Shown here: piece after piece, positions 11,140-20,044 of the stretch
Layout: each line of letters opens with the position of its first letter
Position numbering within the stretch: position 1 is the stretch's first letter
DNA from: CAVUPF01 sp963777915
GTDB taxonomy: Bacteria > Actinomycetota > Thermoleophilia > Solirubrobacterales > 70-9
Length of the DNA stretch: 64,000 nt
Direction: 5' to 3'
Assembly: GCA_963777915.1 (NCBI GenBank)
Contig: CAVZSH010000005.1
Coordinates: forward strand, 1,223,856-1,287,855
Position numbers and translations under genes: made by a program
Notes under the pieces: model-generated
The model's database searches: none
Told to the model about the DNA's origin: nothing
The model's input: only the letters and a program-made list of their open reading frames with translations

Positions 11140-11696
11140 TAGCCCAGCTCCTTCGCGTACTTTTCGCGGTAGGCCTTGCGCTTTTCGAGCACCTCGGCGA
11201 CGTAGGCGCGGGTCTCGGTCAGCGGGATGGCTTCGAGCGTCAGCGAGGCCCCACCCCACTTGTCGGCGTTGCTCGGCCCGGCGTTGTAGGCGGCGAGCGC
11301 GGCAACCTCGTTGCCGCGGTAGCGGTCAAGCAGCTGGCGCAGGTAGAACGTCCCGTAGCGTATGTTGAGTTCGGGGTCGGAGAGGTCTGCGAGCTTGAAG
11401 GTCGTGCCGCCGCTGAGCCGCTCGATCTGCTTGGCGGTGGCCGGGGTGATCTGCATCAGCCCCCGCGCCCCCGCGTTTGAGGTCTGTTCACGAAAGCGCG
11501 ACTCCGAGTAGATGACGGCTGCGATCAGCGCCGCGTCGACGCCCTTTTCCTGGGACTGCTGGCGAATGATGTCCTCGTGGTGCAAGGGCAGGGTTAGCTG
11601 TTGAAGCGCGTAGTCAACGTCGCCGACCACGCCGAGCAGCAGGGCAACCGCTACGCCGGCGGCGACGGCAGCGCCTCCGATCGCCCACTTCCTCAT
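11136..11696 (-). CDS. Lytic transglycosylase (SLT domain), membrane-anchored
   Basis: 186 aa. N-terminal signal anchor (AIGGAAVAAGVAVALLLGVVG), then an SLT domain with the catalytic glutamate in YSESRFREQ, followed by GARGLMQITPATA, LDRYRGN and ALAAYNAGPSN, the full set of family 1 motifs. Cleaves the MurNAc-GlcNAc bond of peptidoglycan outside the membrane, forming 1,6-anhydro ends. ATG overlaps the coaE stop as ATGA, and its own stop overlaps the MFS start. Its place between coaE and an exporter gives no specific role. Confidence 0.9.
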   Translation of the reverse strand: MRKWAIGGAAVAAGVAVALLLGVVGDVDYALQQLTLPLHHEDIIRQQSQEKGVDAALIAAVIYSESRFREQTSNAGARGLMQITPATAKQIERLSGGTTFKLADLSDPELNIRYGTFYLRQLLDRYRGNEVAALAAYNAGPSNADKWGGASLTLEAIPLTETRAYVAEVLEKRKAYREKYAKELGY

Positions 11697-12271
11697 TCCC
11701 TCAGGGTCTCGATCAGTGCGGACAGCGAGCGCTCCAGGTCTTCGACCGTGCCGTCGTTCTCGATCACGTGAGTGGCGCGGTCGGCCTTCTCTCGCTGCGA
11801 TAGCTGGCGGGCGGCGCGCTCATCGACCAGCGCGTGGCCACGCGCCTCGGCACGCGAGCGCCGCAGCTCCTCTGCGGCGACGACGGCGACCGTGGTGTCG
11901 AAAACGTCCTCCATCTCCGCCTCGAACAGCAGCGGGACCTCGACTACCGCGATCTCAGCGTTGGCGGGAAGCGAGCCCAGCCAGGCACCGATCCGCTCGC
12001 CGACCAGGGGATGGACCTGTTGCTCCAGCCAGGAGAGCTGCTCGGGGTCGGCGAAGACGATCTCCCCGATGCGGTTGCGATCGACCTTGCCCGCAGGCGC
12101 TACCGCGGGGCCCCAACGCTTGAGGAGGCGACCCTGCAGGGGCTCGGAGTCAAGCAGCTCGTGGACCACCGCATCGCTTGAGATCGTCGCCGCGCCGAGC
12201 CGCTCGAAGGCAGCGAGCGCCTCGGACTTCCCGGCCGCGATACCGCCGGTGAGGCCGATAGTCAGCGACAT
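11693..12271 (-). CDS. coaE: Dephospho-CoA kinase
   Basis: Phosphorylates the 3'-hydroxyl of dephospho-CoA, the last step of CoA synthesis. 192 aa, normal size. P-loop GLTGGIAAGKSEALAAF at the N terminus, substrate motif SSDAVVHELLDSEPL, and the lid/nucleobase region HALVDERAARQLSQREKADRATHVIENDG. It lies 9 bp downstream of rpsA and overlaps the transglycosylase by ATGA. The rpsA-coaE neighbourhood is common in actinobacteria. The pantothenate genes at the start of the window feed the same pathway. Confidence 0.95.
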   Translation of the reverse strand: MSLTIGLTGGIAAGKSEALAAFERLGAATISSDAVVHELLDSEPLQGRLLKRWGPAVAPAGKVDRNRIGEIVFADPEQLSWLEQQVHPLVGERIGAWLGSLPANAEIAVVEVPLLFEAEMEDVFDTTVAVVAAEELRRSRAEARGHALVDERAARQLSQREKADRATHVIENDGTVEDLERSLSALIETLRE

Positions 12272-12280
12272 CGCCTGGGG

Positions 12281-13804
12281 CTAGGAGGCGGAGAGATCTT
12301 CGGAGGAGGGCGACTCAGGGTCGGTTGTAGCGGCAGTCGCCTCCTCTGGCTCGGAGTGAGTCAGGTCGTGATCGGAGGCAGATGAAGGCGGCGCCTCATC
12401 TACCGAAGCCTCCTCAGCTTCGCCGCCAGGAGCGTCGATCGTCGCGCCATCTGCTTGAGGGCCTTGATCTGCCTGGTCCTCTGCCTCGCTGGATTCGGCG
12501 GGCTCCTCGTTGTCCGCCTCGGCGGGCTCCTCGTTGTCCGCCTCAGGGCGCTCCTCGTTGTCCGCTTCGGGGGGCTCGGCGGCGTCGGTGGGCGTCTCCT
12601 CTGCGGCGACATCTGCCGCCTCCGCCGCCTGAATCTGGTCGCCCAGGTCCTGCATTGGCATGTTCTGGTCCTCGACTCGCTTGATGCTGAGGGAGAGGCG
12701 GCGGCGCTCCTCGTCGATCTCGAGGATCTTGACGTTGAGGGTGGCACCAGGCTCGACCACCTCACTGGGGTTCTCGACGTGATGGTCGGCGAGCTCGGAG
12801 ATGTGGACCAGGCCCTCGACGCCCGGCAGGATTTCCACGAAGGCGCCGAAGGCGACGACCTTGGTCACGACCCCCTCCAAGACATCGCCGGGACGGTGGG
12901 TGCTTACCACACGTTGCCAGGGGTCCTCCTGGGTCTGCTTGAGGCCAAGCGAGATTCGCTGGCGGTCACGATCGATGTCGAGCACCTTGATCCGTACCGT
13001 GTCACCGATCGCGACGACCTCGGAGGGGTGGTTCACGTGACTCCACGAGAGCTCGGAGATGTGGATCAGGCCGTCGATCCCGTCGAGGTCGACGAAGGCG
13101 CCGAAGTCGACGATGTTGGAGATCTTGCCTTCGACCACTTGTCCGGGCGCCAGGCGGCCGAGGATCTGCTCGCGGACCTCCTTGCGCTCCTCCTCCAACA
13201 CGGCGCGCCGCGAGAGCACCACGTTGTTGCGGCTGCGGTTCAGCTCGATCACTTTGCACTCGAGCGTCTGGCCCATGAACTCGTCGAGGTTGTGGACGCG
13301 GCGGATGTCGACCAGGGAGGCCGGCAAGAAGCCGCGCACCCCGAGATCGAGGATGAGACCGCCCTTTACCACCTCGATCACGCTGCCCTCGACCGGTTCG
13401 CCCGACTCGGCGGCGGCCTCAATCCGGCGCCACGCCTTCTCGAAGCGGGCACGCTTCTTGGAGAGGATCAGCCGCCCCTCGGCGTCCTCTTTGGTGAGCA
13501 CGAGGGCGTCGATCTCTTCGCCCAGCTCGACCTCTTCGGCGGGATCTACGGACTTGCGGATCGAGAGCTCGCCGGAGGGGATGACCCCCTCCGACTTGTA
13601 GCCAATGTCGACCAGAACCTCGTCCTTGTCGATCCGAACCACCTTGCCGTTGACGACGTCACCCTCGTCAAAGGAGACCATCGTCGCCGCGTAGTTGGGG
13701 ATTACGTGACCATTGACCTGGAGCAGCAGGCCTTCGGATCCCTCAACGGGCGTTCCCTCAGGCGCGGCCGTTGCAGGGGCAGTCAATGTGTCGGTGGCGG
13801 ACAC
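12281..13804 (-). CDS. rpsA: 30S ribosomal protein S1
   Basis: 507 aa from the GTG at 13804. Four S1 (OB-fold) repeats: about residues 45-115 (DVVNGKVVRIDKDEVLVDIG), 130-200 (EGSVIEVVKGGLILDLGVRG), 215-285 (VEGKISNIVDFGAFVDLDG) and 300-375 (LEGVVTKVVAFGAFVEILPG). A 120-residue acidic, low-complexity tail follows. S1 binds mRNA on the 30S subunit; actinobacterial S1 proteins usually have four such repeats. GTG was chosen because CATTAT lies 8 nt before it and there is no Shine-Dalgarno; TTG at 13786 is an alternative. The start of the divergent FAD gene lies 30 bp away. Confidence 0.93.
   Translation of the reverse strand: MSATDTLTAPATAAPEGTPVEGSEGLLLQVNGHVIPNYAATMVSFDEGDVVNGKVVRIDKDEVLVDIGYKSEGVIPSGELSIRKSVDPAEEVELGEEIDALVLTKEDAEGRLILSKKRARFEKAWRRIEAAAESGEPVEGSVIEVVKGGLILDLGVRGFLPASLVDIRRVHNLDEFMGQTLECKVIELNRSRNNVVLSRRAVLEEERKEVREQILGRLAPGQVVEGKISNIVDFGAFVDLDGIDGLIHISELSWSHVNHPSEVVAIGDTVRIKVLDIDRDRQRISLGLKQTQEDPWQRVVSTHRPGDVLEGVVTKVVAFGAFVEILPGVEGLVHISELADHHVENPSEVVEPGATLNVKILEIDEERRRLSLSIKRVEDQNMPMQDLGDQIQAAEAADVAAEETPTDAAEPPEADNEERPEADNEEPAEADNEEPAESSEAEDQADQGPQADGATIDAPGGEAEEASVDEAPPSSASDHDLTHSEPEEATAATTDPESPSSEDLSAS
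12497..12568 (-). repeat. Three tandem 24-bp repeats in the acidic tail of rpsA
   Basis: Units at 12497-12520, 12521-12544 and 12545-12568. The first two are identical; the third has three differences. Each encodes an eight-residue unit of the type EADNEEPA. This is an in-frame minisatellite in the disordered tail, likely variable in length between strains. Confidence 0.9.
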
Positions 13805-13833
13805 GGCGGCGAATAATGGCAGAATCGTTCGCA

Positions 13834-15036
13834 ATGCCGGTGCGGGCGACAAAGCGTGGTCAGGAGCGGACTCCGCTCGACGGGACTTACGACGTGCTGG
13901 TCTGCGGAGCGAGCTTCGCGGGCCTGGCCGTGGCGCGCGAGCTGGCTGGCTCGGGAGCCGAGGTGATGGTCATCGACCGCTACGAGATCGGCGAGCGCCA
14001 GACTTCCGCCTGCGGCGTCCCGACTGAGTGGCTGCGACAGCTGGGTCTGATGGGAGCCGAGCGCCAGCGCTTCGACTCGCTGCTGATGCACACCCCCCAC
14101 GGCGACACTCGCTATCGCCTCCCCTGGACCTTCTCGACCTTCGACTACCGCGAGCTCTGCGAACTGCTCTGGAGCGACTGTGACGCGCGATTTGAGACCG
14201 CGAAGGTGAACGGTCGCGCCGTCGCTGCCAGCGCCGGCGGCGCGTGCCAGATTGAGACCGACCGTGGCCTGCTCGCCTCTCCGCTGATCGTCGACGCGCT
14301 CGGCTGGCGACGGGTGCTGGCCACAGGCGAGGGCTACCAGCCACCCGCTGCGCCGCTCTCGCGCGGGCTGGAGGTCCACCCCAAGGGAGCCGGCGAGGAT
14401 CTGGAGATCTGGATCGACCGCCGCTACGTTCCCGCCGGCTACGGCTGGTCCTTCCCCGCCAAGGACGAGCTGCGGATTGGCATCGGCTCCTTCGACCCCC
14501 GCTTCCATGTCCGCGAGACAACCGAGCTTCTCGCCGAGGACCTGGGGCAGGAGCGGCTCGGCTACCAGGGCAACTGGATACCCCACAAGCTGCGCCGGGT
14601 GACCGAGGGCGGGGTCTTCTTCGCCGGCGACTCAGCCGGGCACTGCCTGCCGCTGACTGCCGAGGGAATCAGGACGGCGCTCTACTTCGGGATCGCGCTC
14701 GGGCGGGAGCTGCGCGGCGTCGTCGAGGGTCGACAGAGCCGCGAGATGGCCGCCGCCCACTATGCCGAGTTCAACGATTCCCACGAGTGGAAGTTCCGCT
14801 CGTTGCTGCTCGTCCAGCGGCTGATCCCCCGCGTTCCCCCGCGCCTGCTCGGTCCGCTGCTCCGCCTCATGGGGTCCAAGCGCTTCGTCAATTGGTCCTT
14901 CACCCACTACCTGCGGATCGCCCCACCGGAGTTCGCCGCCTCAGCGGACAATCAAGACCGTCCCGAACAACAGCAGGACGATGCCGACAATCCGTCCCGG
15001 ACTGAGCGGGACCTGGTGCAGGCCGAACAGGCCTAG
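13834..15036 (+). CDS. FAD-dependent oxidoreductase (geranylgeranyl reductase-like family)
   Basis: 400 aa. Dinucleotide-binding start YDVLVCGASFAGLAVARELAGSG with the acidic residue at VMVIDRYEIGERQTSACG; a second FAD motif is GGVFFAGDSAGHCLPLTAEGIRTAL. This is the p-hydroxybenzoate hydroxylase fold as used by prenyl-reductases and related enzymes. Substrate unknown. ATG at 13834 was chosen because CAGAAT lies 8 nt upstream and an earlier ATG at 13816 overlaps the predicted rpsA -10. The last 32 residues (ADNQDRPEQQQDDADN...) are encoded opposite the DMT transporter gene and look non-conserved. Confidence 0.8.
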   Translation: MPVRATKRGQERTPLDGTYDVLVCGASFAGLAVARELAGSGAEVMVIDRYEIGERQTSACGVPTEWLRQLGLMGAERQRFDSLLMHTPHGDTRYRLPWTFSTFDYRELCELLWSDCDARFETAKVNGRAVAASAGGACQIETDRGLLASPLIVDALGWRRVLATGEGYQPPAAPLSRGLEVHPKGAGEDLEIWIDRRYVPAGYGWSFPAKDELRIGIGSFDPRFHVRETTELLAEDLGQERLGYQGNWIPHKLRRVTEGGVFFAGDSAGHCLPLTAEGIRTALYFGIALGRELRGVVEGRQSREMAAAHYAEFNDSHEWKFRSLLLVQRLIPRVPPRLLGPLLRLMGSKRFVNWSFTHYLRIAPPEFAASADNQDRPEQQQDDADNPSRTERDLVQAEQA

Positions 15037-15381
15037 GCGATCGATCGCGACCGCCGCGGTGAGTTGGCCGGTGACGGTTGCCGCGGCGACGCCGCCAGCA
15101 CCGATGACCGAGACCGCGACCAGCGCGTTTGCGACGTATACGGCGCCGAGCAGACCACCGAGCAGGTAGTACCAGCTGACGCTGAAGGTCGAGGAGAGTC
15201 CGCCCGCCTCGCCGCTGAGAACGACGATCGCGGCGAGGGCTACCGCGCCGATGGTGAACGAGACCAGCGCCGCCGGCAAACCACCCGTCGCCCTCGCCAA
15301 GCCGGCGTTGATAGGTGCCTGGAGGGCGATCAACCCGCCCGCGCCAGCGGTCAGGATGACGAGCAGGCTCCGGTGGTCCAT
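14941..15381 (-). CDS. DMT-superfamily transporter, DUF606/YdcZ-like
   Basis: 146 aa with five hydrophobic helices: LLVILTAGAGGLIALQAPIN, ALVSFTIGAVALAAIVVLSG, YYLLGGLLGAVYVANALVAV, GAGGVAAATVTGQLTAAVAI and GRIVGIVLLLFGTVLIV. The single-domain five-helix layout and the ALQAPINAGLARATGG opening fit the YdcZ/DUF606 family of drug/metabolite transporters, which work as dimers. Substrate unknown. It converges with the FAD gene and overlaps it by 96 bp. polA lies upstream on the other side, on the same strand. Confidence 0.8.
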   Translation of the reverse strand: MDHRSLLVILTAGAGGLIALQAPINAGLARATGGLPAALVSFTIGAVALAAIVVLSGEAGGLSSTFSVSWYYLLGGLLGAVYVANALVAVSVIGAGGVAAATVTGQLTAAVAIDRLGLFGLHQVPLSPGRIVGIVLLLFGTVLIVR

Positions 15382-15424
15382 TAGATAGCCCCTTCTCGTC
15401 TCCGGCCGCTCTCCGCCATCGCGA

Positions 15425-18046
15425 TCACTTGGCATCGAGCCAGTCCTTGCCGATGCCGACGTCGACCTCGAGCGGCGGGTCGAGCTCATAGGCGGCGCAC
15501 ATCTCTCGGCGCACCAGCTCAACCGCGTCGTCCATCTCCCCCACCGGGCCCTCGAAAAGCAGCTCGTCGTGGATCTGGAGGACCAGGCGGGTCCCCATTG
15601 CGGCCTCGGCCAGCGCTCGCTGGCAACCGACCATCGCAACCTTGATGATGTCAGCGGCGGTCCCCTGGATCACCGTGTTGACGGCGAGCCGCTCGCCGAG
15701 GCGGCGGGTGTTGAGGTTGCCCGAGCGCAGCTCCGGGATGGCGCGGCGACGACCCATCAGGGTCGTCACGTAGCCGTCGGCCTGCGCCCGCTCGACGACC
15801 TCCTCGCGGAAGGCGCGGACCGCGGGGAAGCGCTCCAAATAGCGGGCGACAAACTCCTCGCCCTCCTTGCGCGGGATGTTGAGGCGATCGGCAAGCCCGA
15901 ACCCGGTCAGCCCGTAGACGATCCCGAAGTTGACCATCTTCGCCTTCGAGCGCTGGCCGACATCGACCTCCTCGCGGGAGATGTCGAAGACCTCCGCCGC
16001 AGTGGCGGCGTGGACGTCGTCGCCGGCCCTGAAGATATCTTTCAGCACTTCCTCCTCGGCGACGTGGGCGAGGACGCGAAGCTCGACCTGGCTGTAGTCG
16101 GCGGAAAGCAGCCGGGCGCCGCGCTCGGCGACAAAGCAGGCGCGAACTGGGCGGCCCAGCTCGGTGCGGATCGGGATGTTCTGAAGGTTGGGGTTGGTGC
16201 TGGAGAGACGGCCGGTGGCGGCTGTGGTCTGGTTGAAGGTGGTGTGGATGCGGCCGGTGTCAGGGTCGATCAGGTCTGGCAGCGAGTCAAGGTAAGTGTT
16301 CTTCAGCTTGGTCAGCTCGCGCCAGGACTCGATCTTCTCGACGATCTCGTGCTCGTCGCGGATCTGGGCGAGAACGCGGGCGTCGGTCGAGAAACCGGTC
16401 TTGCCGCGGCGCTTGCGGGTCAGCCCGAGCTCTTCGAAGAGGACCTGACCGACCTGCTGCGGGGAGCCGATCGTGAACTCGTGCCCGGCCAGCTCGAAGA
16501 TCTCCCTCTGGAGCGTGACGATCCGCTCGCCGAAGCCGGCGCCGACCTCGGCGAGGCGCTCGGCGTCGAGCTTCAGCCCCTCCCGCTCCATCGCCGCCAA
16601 AACGTGGACCAGCGGCAACTCGACCCCGTGCAGCAGGGGCTCTAGGTCGAGCCCTTCGAGACGTGGCCGCTGGGCGTCCGCCAGGGCCGCGACTAGACGC
16701 GCCTCCTCGGCCGGCTCAAGACTCACCTCGCCCGCCTCGCCCAACGCGAGCTGTCCGCTCGCCGCATCACCCCGATCCTCCGCCCCGGACCCGGCGATGC
16801 CGATCCCGGCGTCGGCGGCCAGCTCGATCAGCTCGTAGGCCCGACGCTGGGGCTCGAGCAGGTAGGCGGCGATCATCGTGTCGTGGGCGAGGTCGAGCTC
16901 GACCCCCTCACGGGCGGCCGCGGCGAGCAGGCCATGGCGTCCTCCGCCCAGAGACTTCGCATCGTGAGCGAGGATCGGGCGCCCGGCCAGCGCCACGACT
17001 AGCTCGTCCAGGCTCGAGCTGCCGGTCAGGACGCGATCGGCGGCGGCGGCCCAGCGCTCGCCCTCGATCGCCAGGGACAGCGGGCCATCGGTCAGATCAG
17101 CGGGCGTTCCCGCAACCGTCTCGACCTCCAGCTCCCTCTCGACGCTGCGACCGGGCACAGCCTCGCCCTCGGGGAGGGCTTCTTCGAGTCGCTCCATCAC
17201 CGCTCTCAGCTCGAACTCGCGCATGAAGTCGCGCAGGACGCCGCGATCGGGCTCGGCCGCCATCACCTCGCTCAGATCGACGCCCGTATCGATCTCCTCG
17301 ATCACCGTCGCGAGCCGCTTCGAGACGCGGGCGTCCTCGGTGTGCTCAAGCAGGTTCTGCTTGCGCTTGGCGCCGGAGACCTCGCCGATGTTGGCCAGCA
17401 CCCCCTCCAGCGAGCCGAATCTCTGCAGCAGCTGGGACGCGGTCTTCTCACCGATCCCCGGCACGCCGGGGATGTTGTCGGAGCTGTCGCCCTTCAGCCC
17501 GATCAGGTCGGGCACCAGCTCGGGCGCCACGCCGTAGCGCTCGATCACCGCCTCACGGTCATAGATCTTGGTCTCGGTGATGCCGCGCGTGGTGCTCATC
17601 ACCCGAACCCCATCGCCGACAAGCTGGTAGACGTCGCGATCGCCGGAGACGATCATCACCGCGATCCCCTCCTCGCGCGCCTGCCTGGCGAGCGAGGCGA
17701 TCACGTCGTCGGCCTCATACCCCTCGACCCTGACGTTGGCGTAGCCGAAAGCCTCGACCAGCGGCATCAGGTGCGGCCATTGCTCGGAGAGCAGGTCAGG
17801 GCGGGGCGGTCGCTGCGCCTTGTAGAGGTCATAGGCGACCTCCCGCCCCGACATCCCCGCGTCCCAGGCGACGATGACCCCCGCCGGCCGGTGCTCAGCG
17901 ATGATCTTGACCAGCATCGATGCCAGCCCGTAGATCGCATTGGTCGGTCGTCCGTCGCTGGTCCCAATCGACTCCGGCAGCGCGAAGAACGCCCGGTAGG
18001 CGAGGGAGTTCCCGTCGATCAGGAAGAGCGCGCGCCCGTCGCCCAC
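15425..18046 (-). CDS. polA: DNA polymerase I
   Basis: 873 aa. Order: 5'-3' exonuclease (residues 1 to about 290: LFLIDGNSLAYRAFFALP, GYEADDVIASLA, ISGDRDVYQL-type, GLKGDSSDNIPGVPGIGEKTA), a degenerate 3'-5' exonuclease domain without the DxE pair, so proofreading is unlikely, and the polymerase domain with motif A DYSQVELRVLAH, motif B RSKAKMVNFGIVYG and motif C QIHDELLFE. Works in Okazaki fragment processing and excision-repair gap filling, thus alongside UvrAB. The GTG start shares one base with the stop of the upstream gene (TAGTG), so the two are co-translated. Confidence 0.97.
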   Translation of the reverse strand: MGDGRALFLIDGNSLAYRAFFALPESIGTSDGRPTNAIYGLASMLVKIIAEHRPAGVIVAWDAGMSGREVAYDLYKAQRPPRPDLLSEQWPHLMPLVEAFGYANVRVEGYEADDVIASLARQAREEGIAVMIVSGDRDVYQLVGDGVRVMSTTRGITETKIYDREAVIERYGVAPELVPDLIGLKGDSSDNIPGVPGIGEKTASQLLQRFGSLEGVLANIGEVSGAKRKQNLLEHTEDARVSKRLATVIEEIDTGVDLSEVMAAEPDRGVLRDFMREFELRAVMERLEEALPEGEAVPGRSVERELEVETVAGTPADLTDGPLSLAIEGERWAAAADRVLTGSSSLDELVVALAGRPILAHDAKSLGGGRHGLLAAAAREGVELDLAHDTMIAAYLLEPQRRAYELIELAADAGIGIAGSGAEDRGDAASGQLALGEAGEVSLEPAEEARLVAALADAQRPRLEGLDLEPLLHGVELPLVHVLAAMEREGLKLDAERLAEVGAGFGERIVTLQREIFELAGHEFTIGSPQQVGQVLFEELGLTRKRRGKTGFSTDARVLAQIRDEHEIVEKIESWRELTKLKNTYLDSLPDLIDPDTGRIHTTFNQTTAATGRLSSTNPNLQNIPIRTELGRPVRACFVAERGARLLSADYSQVELRVLAHVAEEEVLKDIFRAGDDVHAATAAEVFDISREEVDVGQRSKAKMVNFGIVYGLTGFGLADRLNIPRKEGEEFVARYLERFPAVRAFREEVVERAQADGYVTTLMGRRRAIPELRSGNLNTRRLGERLAVNTVIQGTAADIIKVAMVGCQRALAEAAMGTRLVLQIHDELLFEGPVGEMDDAVELVRREMCAAYELDPPLEVDVGIGKDWLDAK

Positions 18047-18477
18047 TACTGCAGCAACTCCGGCGGGGTCATCTCCTGGGGTACCTCGCGCACGTAGAAG
18101 CGGCTGCGGCCTATCTCCTCCTCGCCGACGCTGATCACCGCCGCGTGGGGACCGGTCGTTGAGAAGGCGAGGCTCGTGGCGAGGGAGACGACGATGCGCT
18201 GCTCGGCGCCCTCGACACTGCCGGGGGGGCGGCCGGCCTCGAACTGCATCGTGAACTCCTCTCCGATCACCTCGCCGTCGGGGCCCTGGACGTGGAGCGA
18301 GAGCGCGTGAGGGCGGTTGGTCTCGCTCCACGGGACGTCGACGGCGAGGGCGATGCCGAAGGAGTATTCCAGTGGCAGCGAAGGCAGGCGCAGCTCGTTC
18401 CAACCCGCTCCGAGCGCGTAGACCTTGCCGTTGATCGCCTCGCTCGAGTCGGCGAGGATGAGGAATCCCAGGTTCAT
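18046..18477 (-). CDS. Uncharacterised beta-rich protein upstream of polA (DUF6941-like)
   Basis: 143 aa, no signal peptide or membrane segment. Begins MNLGFLILADSSEAINGKVYALGAGWNELRLPSLP and continues with alternating short strands (SFGIALAVDVPW, HALSLHVQGPDGEVIG, RIVVSLATSLAF, HAAVISVGEEEIGRSRFYVREV), suggesting a cytosolic immunoglobulin-like beta sandwich. The opening resembles proteins grouped as DUF6941, from memory and unverified. Stop and polA start overlap in TAGTG, so a link to DNA metabolism is possible but unproven. TAGGAT at 18488-18493 is a likely -10, 10 nt before the ATG. Confidence 0.65.
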   Translation of the reverse strand: MNLGFLILADSSEAINGKVYALGAGWNELRLPSLPLEYSFGIALAVDVPWSETNRPHALSLHVQGPDGEVIGEEFTMQFEAGRPPGSVEGAEQRIVVSLATSLAFSTTGPHAAVISVGEEEIGRSRFYVREVPQEMTPPELLQ

Positions 18478-18557
18478 CGGTGCCTCGATCCTAGTTCGTG
18501 GGGCAGCGCCCCCGGGCGGCCGCGGGCAGGCAGGCCGAATCTGATTCGATAGCCGCC

Positions 18558-20044
18558 ATGGCCGTAAGCGCCCAGTACAGCGTCACGATCCGGGTCGAGC
18601 TCGACGCGCGCCAAGAGCCGCTCGGAAAACTGACCGCTGCGATCGCTGAGGCGGGCGGGCAGCTGCAGGGCGTGGATCTGGTGCCTGGCGCCGGCAGCGA
18701 GGGAAAGAGGGTGCGCGAGTTCACGATCGACGCCCAAGACCGCGAGCACTGGGAGCGGATCCTGCGGGCGATTGGCTCGACCCGGGGCGCCAAGGTGCTC
18801 GACTACGTCGACCGCACGATGCAGATGCACCGTGGCGGCAAGATCGAGATGCACAACAAGTACCCGCTGAAGACGCGCGACGACCTCTCGATGGCCTACA
18901 CGCCCGGCGTCGCGCGTGTCTGTCAGGCGATTGCCGAGGATCGCGGCAAGGTCTGGAACCTGCACGATCAAGCAGAACACGGTCGCGGTCGTTAGCGACG
19001 GCACCGCCGTGCTCGGGCTGGGCGACATCGGGCCCGAGGCGGCGATGCCGGTGATGGAGGGCAAGGCGATGCTGTTCAAGGAGTTCGGCGGCGTCGATGC
19101 CTGGCCGATCTGCCTCGACACGACCAGAACGCCGATCGAGATCGTCGAGGCGGTGGCAGCGATCGCCCCGGGCTTCGGCGGCATCAACCTCGAGGACATC
19201 TCCGCGCCCGCGCTGCTTCGAGATCGAGCGACGGCTGCAGGAGTCGACTCGACATCCCGGTCTTCCACGACGACCAGCACGGCACCGCGATCGTCGTCGA
19301 CGGCGGCGCTGCTCAACGCGCTGAAGCATCGTCGGCAAGCCGACCGAGGACGCTGCGGGTCGTCGTGGTCGGGCGTCGGCGCTGCCGGCGTCGCGACGAC
19401 CAACATGCTGCTCGCCTCGGCGTCGCGCACGATCGTCGGCTGCGACCGCCAGCGGCGCGCTCTACACCGGGCGCGAGGACACGGTCGGGCCGATGGACTC
19501 GATCAAGCGCTGGTACGCGGAGCGCACCAACCCCGAGAGGCTCTCCGGCCAGCCCGCCGAGGCGCTCGAGGGCGCCGACGTCTTCATCGGGCTCTCCGGC
19601 CCCGGCGCGGTCATCGCCGGCCGAGGCGCTGGCCTCGATGGCCGACGACGCGATCGTCTTCGCGATGGCCAACCCGAACGCCCGAGGTGATGCCCGAGGA
19701 CGACCGCGGGCCTACGTCGCGGTCATCGCCACCGGGCGCTCCGACTACCCCAACCAGATCAACAACGTGCTCGCCTTCCCGGGCATCTTCCGAGGCGCCC
19801 TCGACGTCCGGCGCCCCGCGCGATCACCGAGGAGATGAAGCTCGCCGCCGCCAACGCGATCGCCGCGGTCGTCAAGCCGACGACGAGCTCGTCCGCCGAG
19901 TACATCGTCCCCAGCGTCTTCAATCGCGAGGTCGCGCCGAAAGTGGCGCAAGCGGTGGTCGAGGAGGCCAAGCGCGCCGGCCTCGCTCGCTTCAGCGAGG
20001 AGACAGGCACCTTCTCGACGGTGGAGGTCCCGCCGCCCTCGTGA
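18558..20044 (+). pseudogene. NAD-type malic enzyme with N-terminal ACT-like domain, broken by many frameshifts
   Basis: Would decarboxylate malate to pyruvate. The first 135 codons are intact: an ACT-like regulatory domain, then KYPLKTRDDLSMAYTPGVARVCQAIAE. From about 18963 the frame must change repeatedly to keep the family sequence: TIKQNTVAVVSDGTAVLGLGDIGPEAAMPVMEG, GINLEDISAP, FHDDQHGTAIVV, VVVGVGAAGVATTNMLLAS, GLSGPGAV, SDYPNQINNVLAFPGIFRGAL, EYIVPSVFNREVA. I infer single-base insertions near 18963, 19209, 19247, 19299, 19327, 19351, 19372, 19453, 19619, 19680 and two near 19811-19817, a deletion near 19711, and a compensated pair near 19878-19900. Net +11 leaves 492 codons, as expected. 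Probably sequence error rather than a true pseudogene. Ends in GTGA with the next gene. Confidence 0.85.

Noticed and set aside
12455..13816. 453-codon + strand frame opposite rpsA
   Set aside because: Antisense shadow of rpsA; rich in Asp-Leu-Val-His repeats with no domain.
18963..19900. Programmed ribosomal frameshifting in the malic enzyme
   Set aside because: At least a dozen shifts in both directions are needed, with no slippery sites in common. Programmed shifts are single events.
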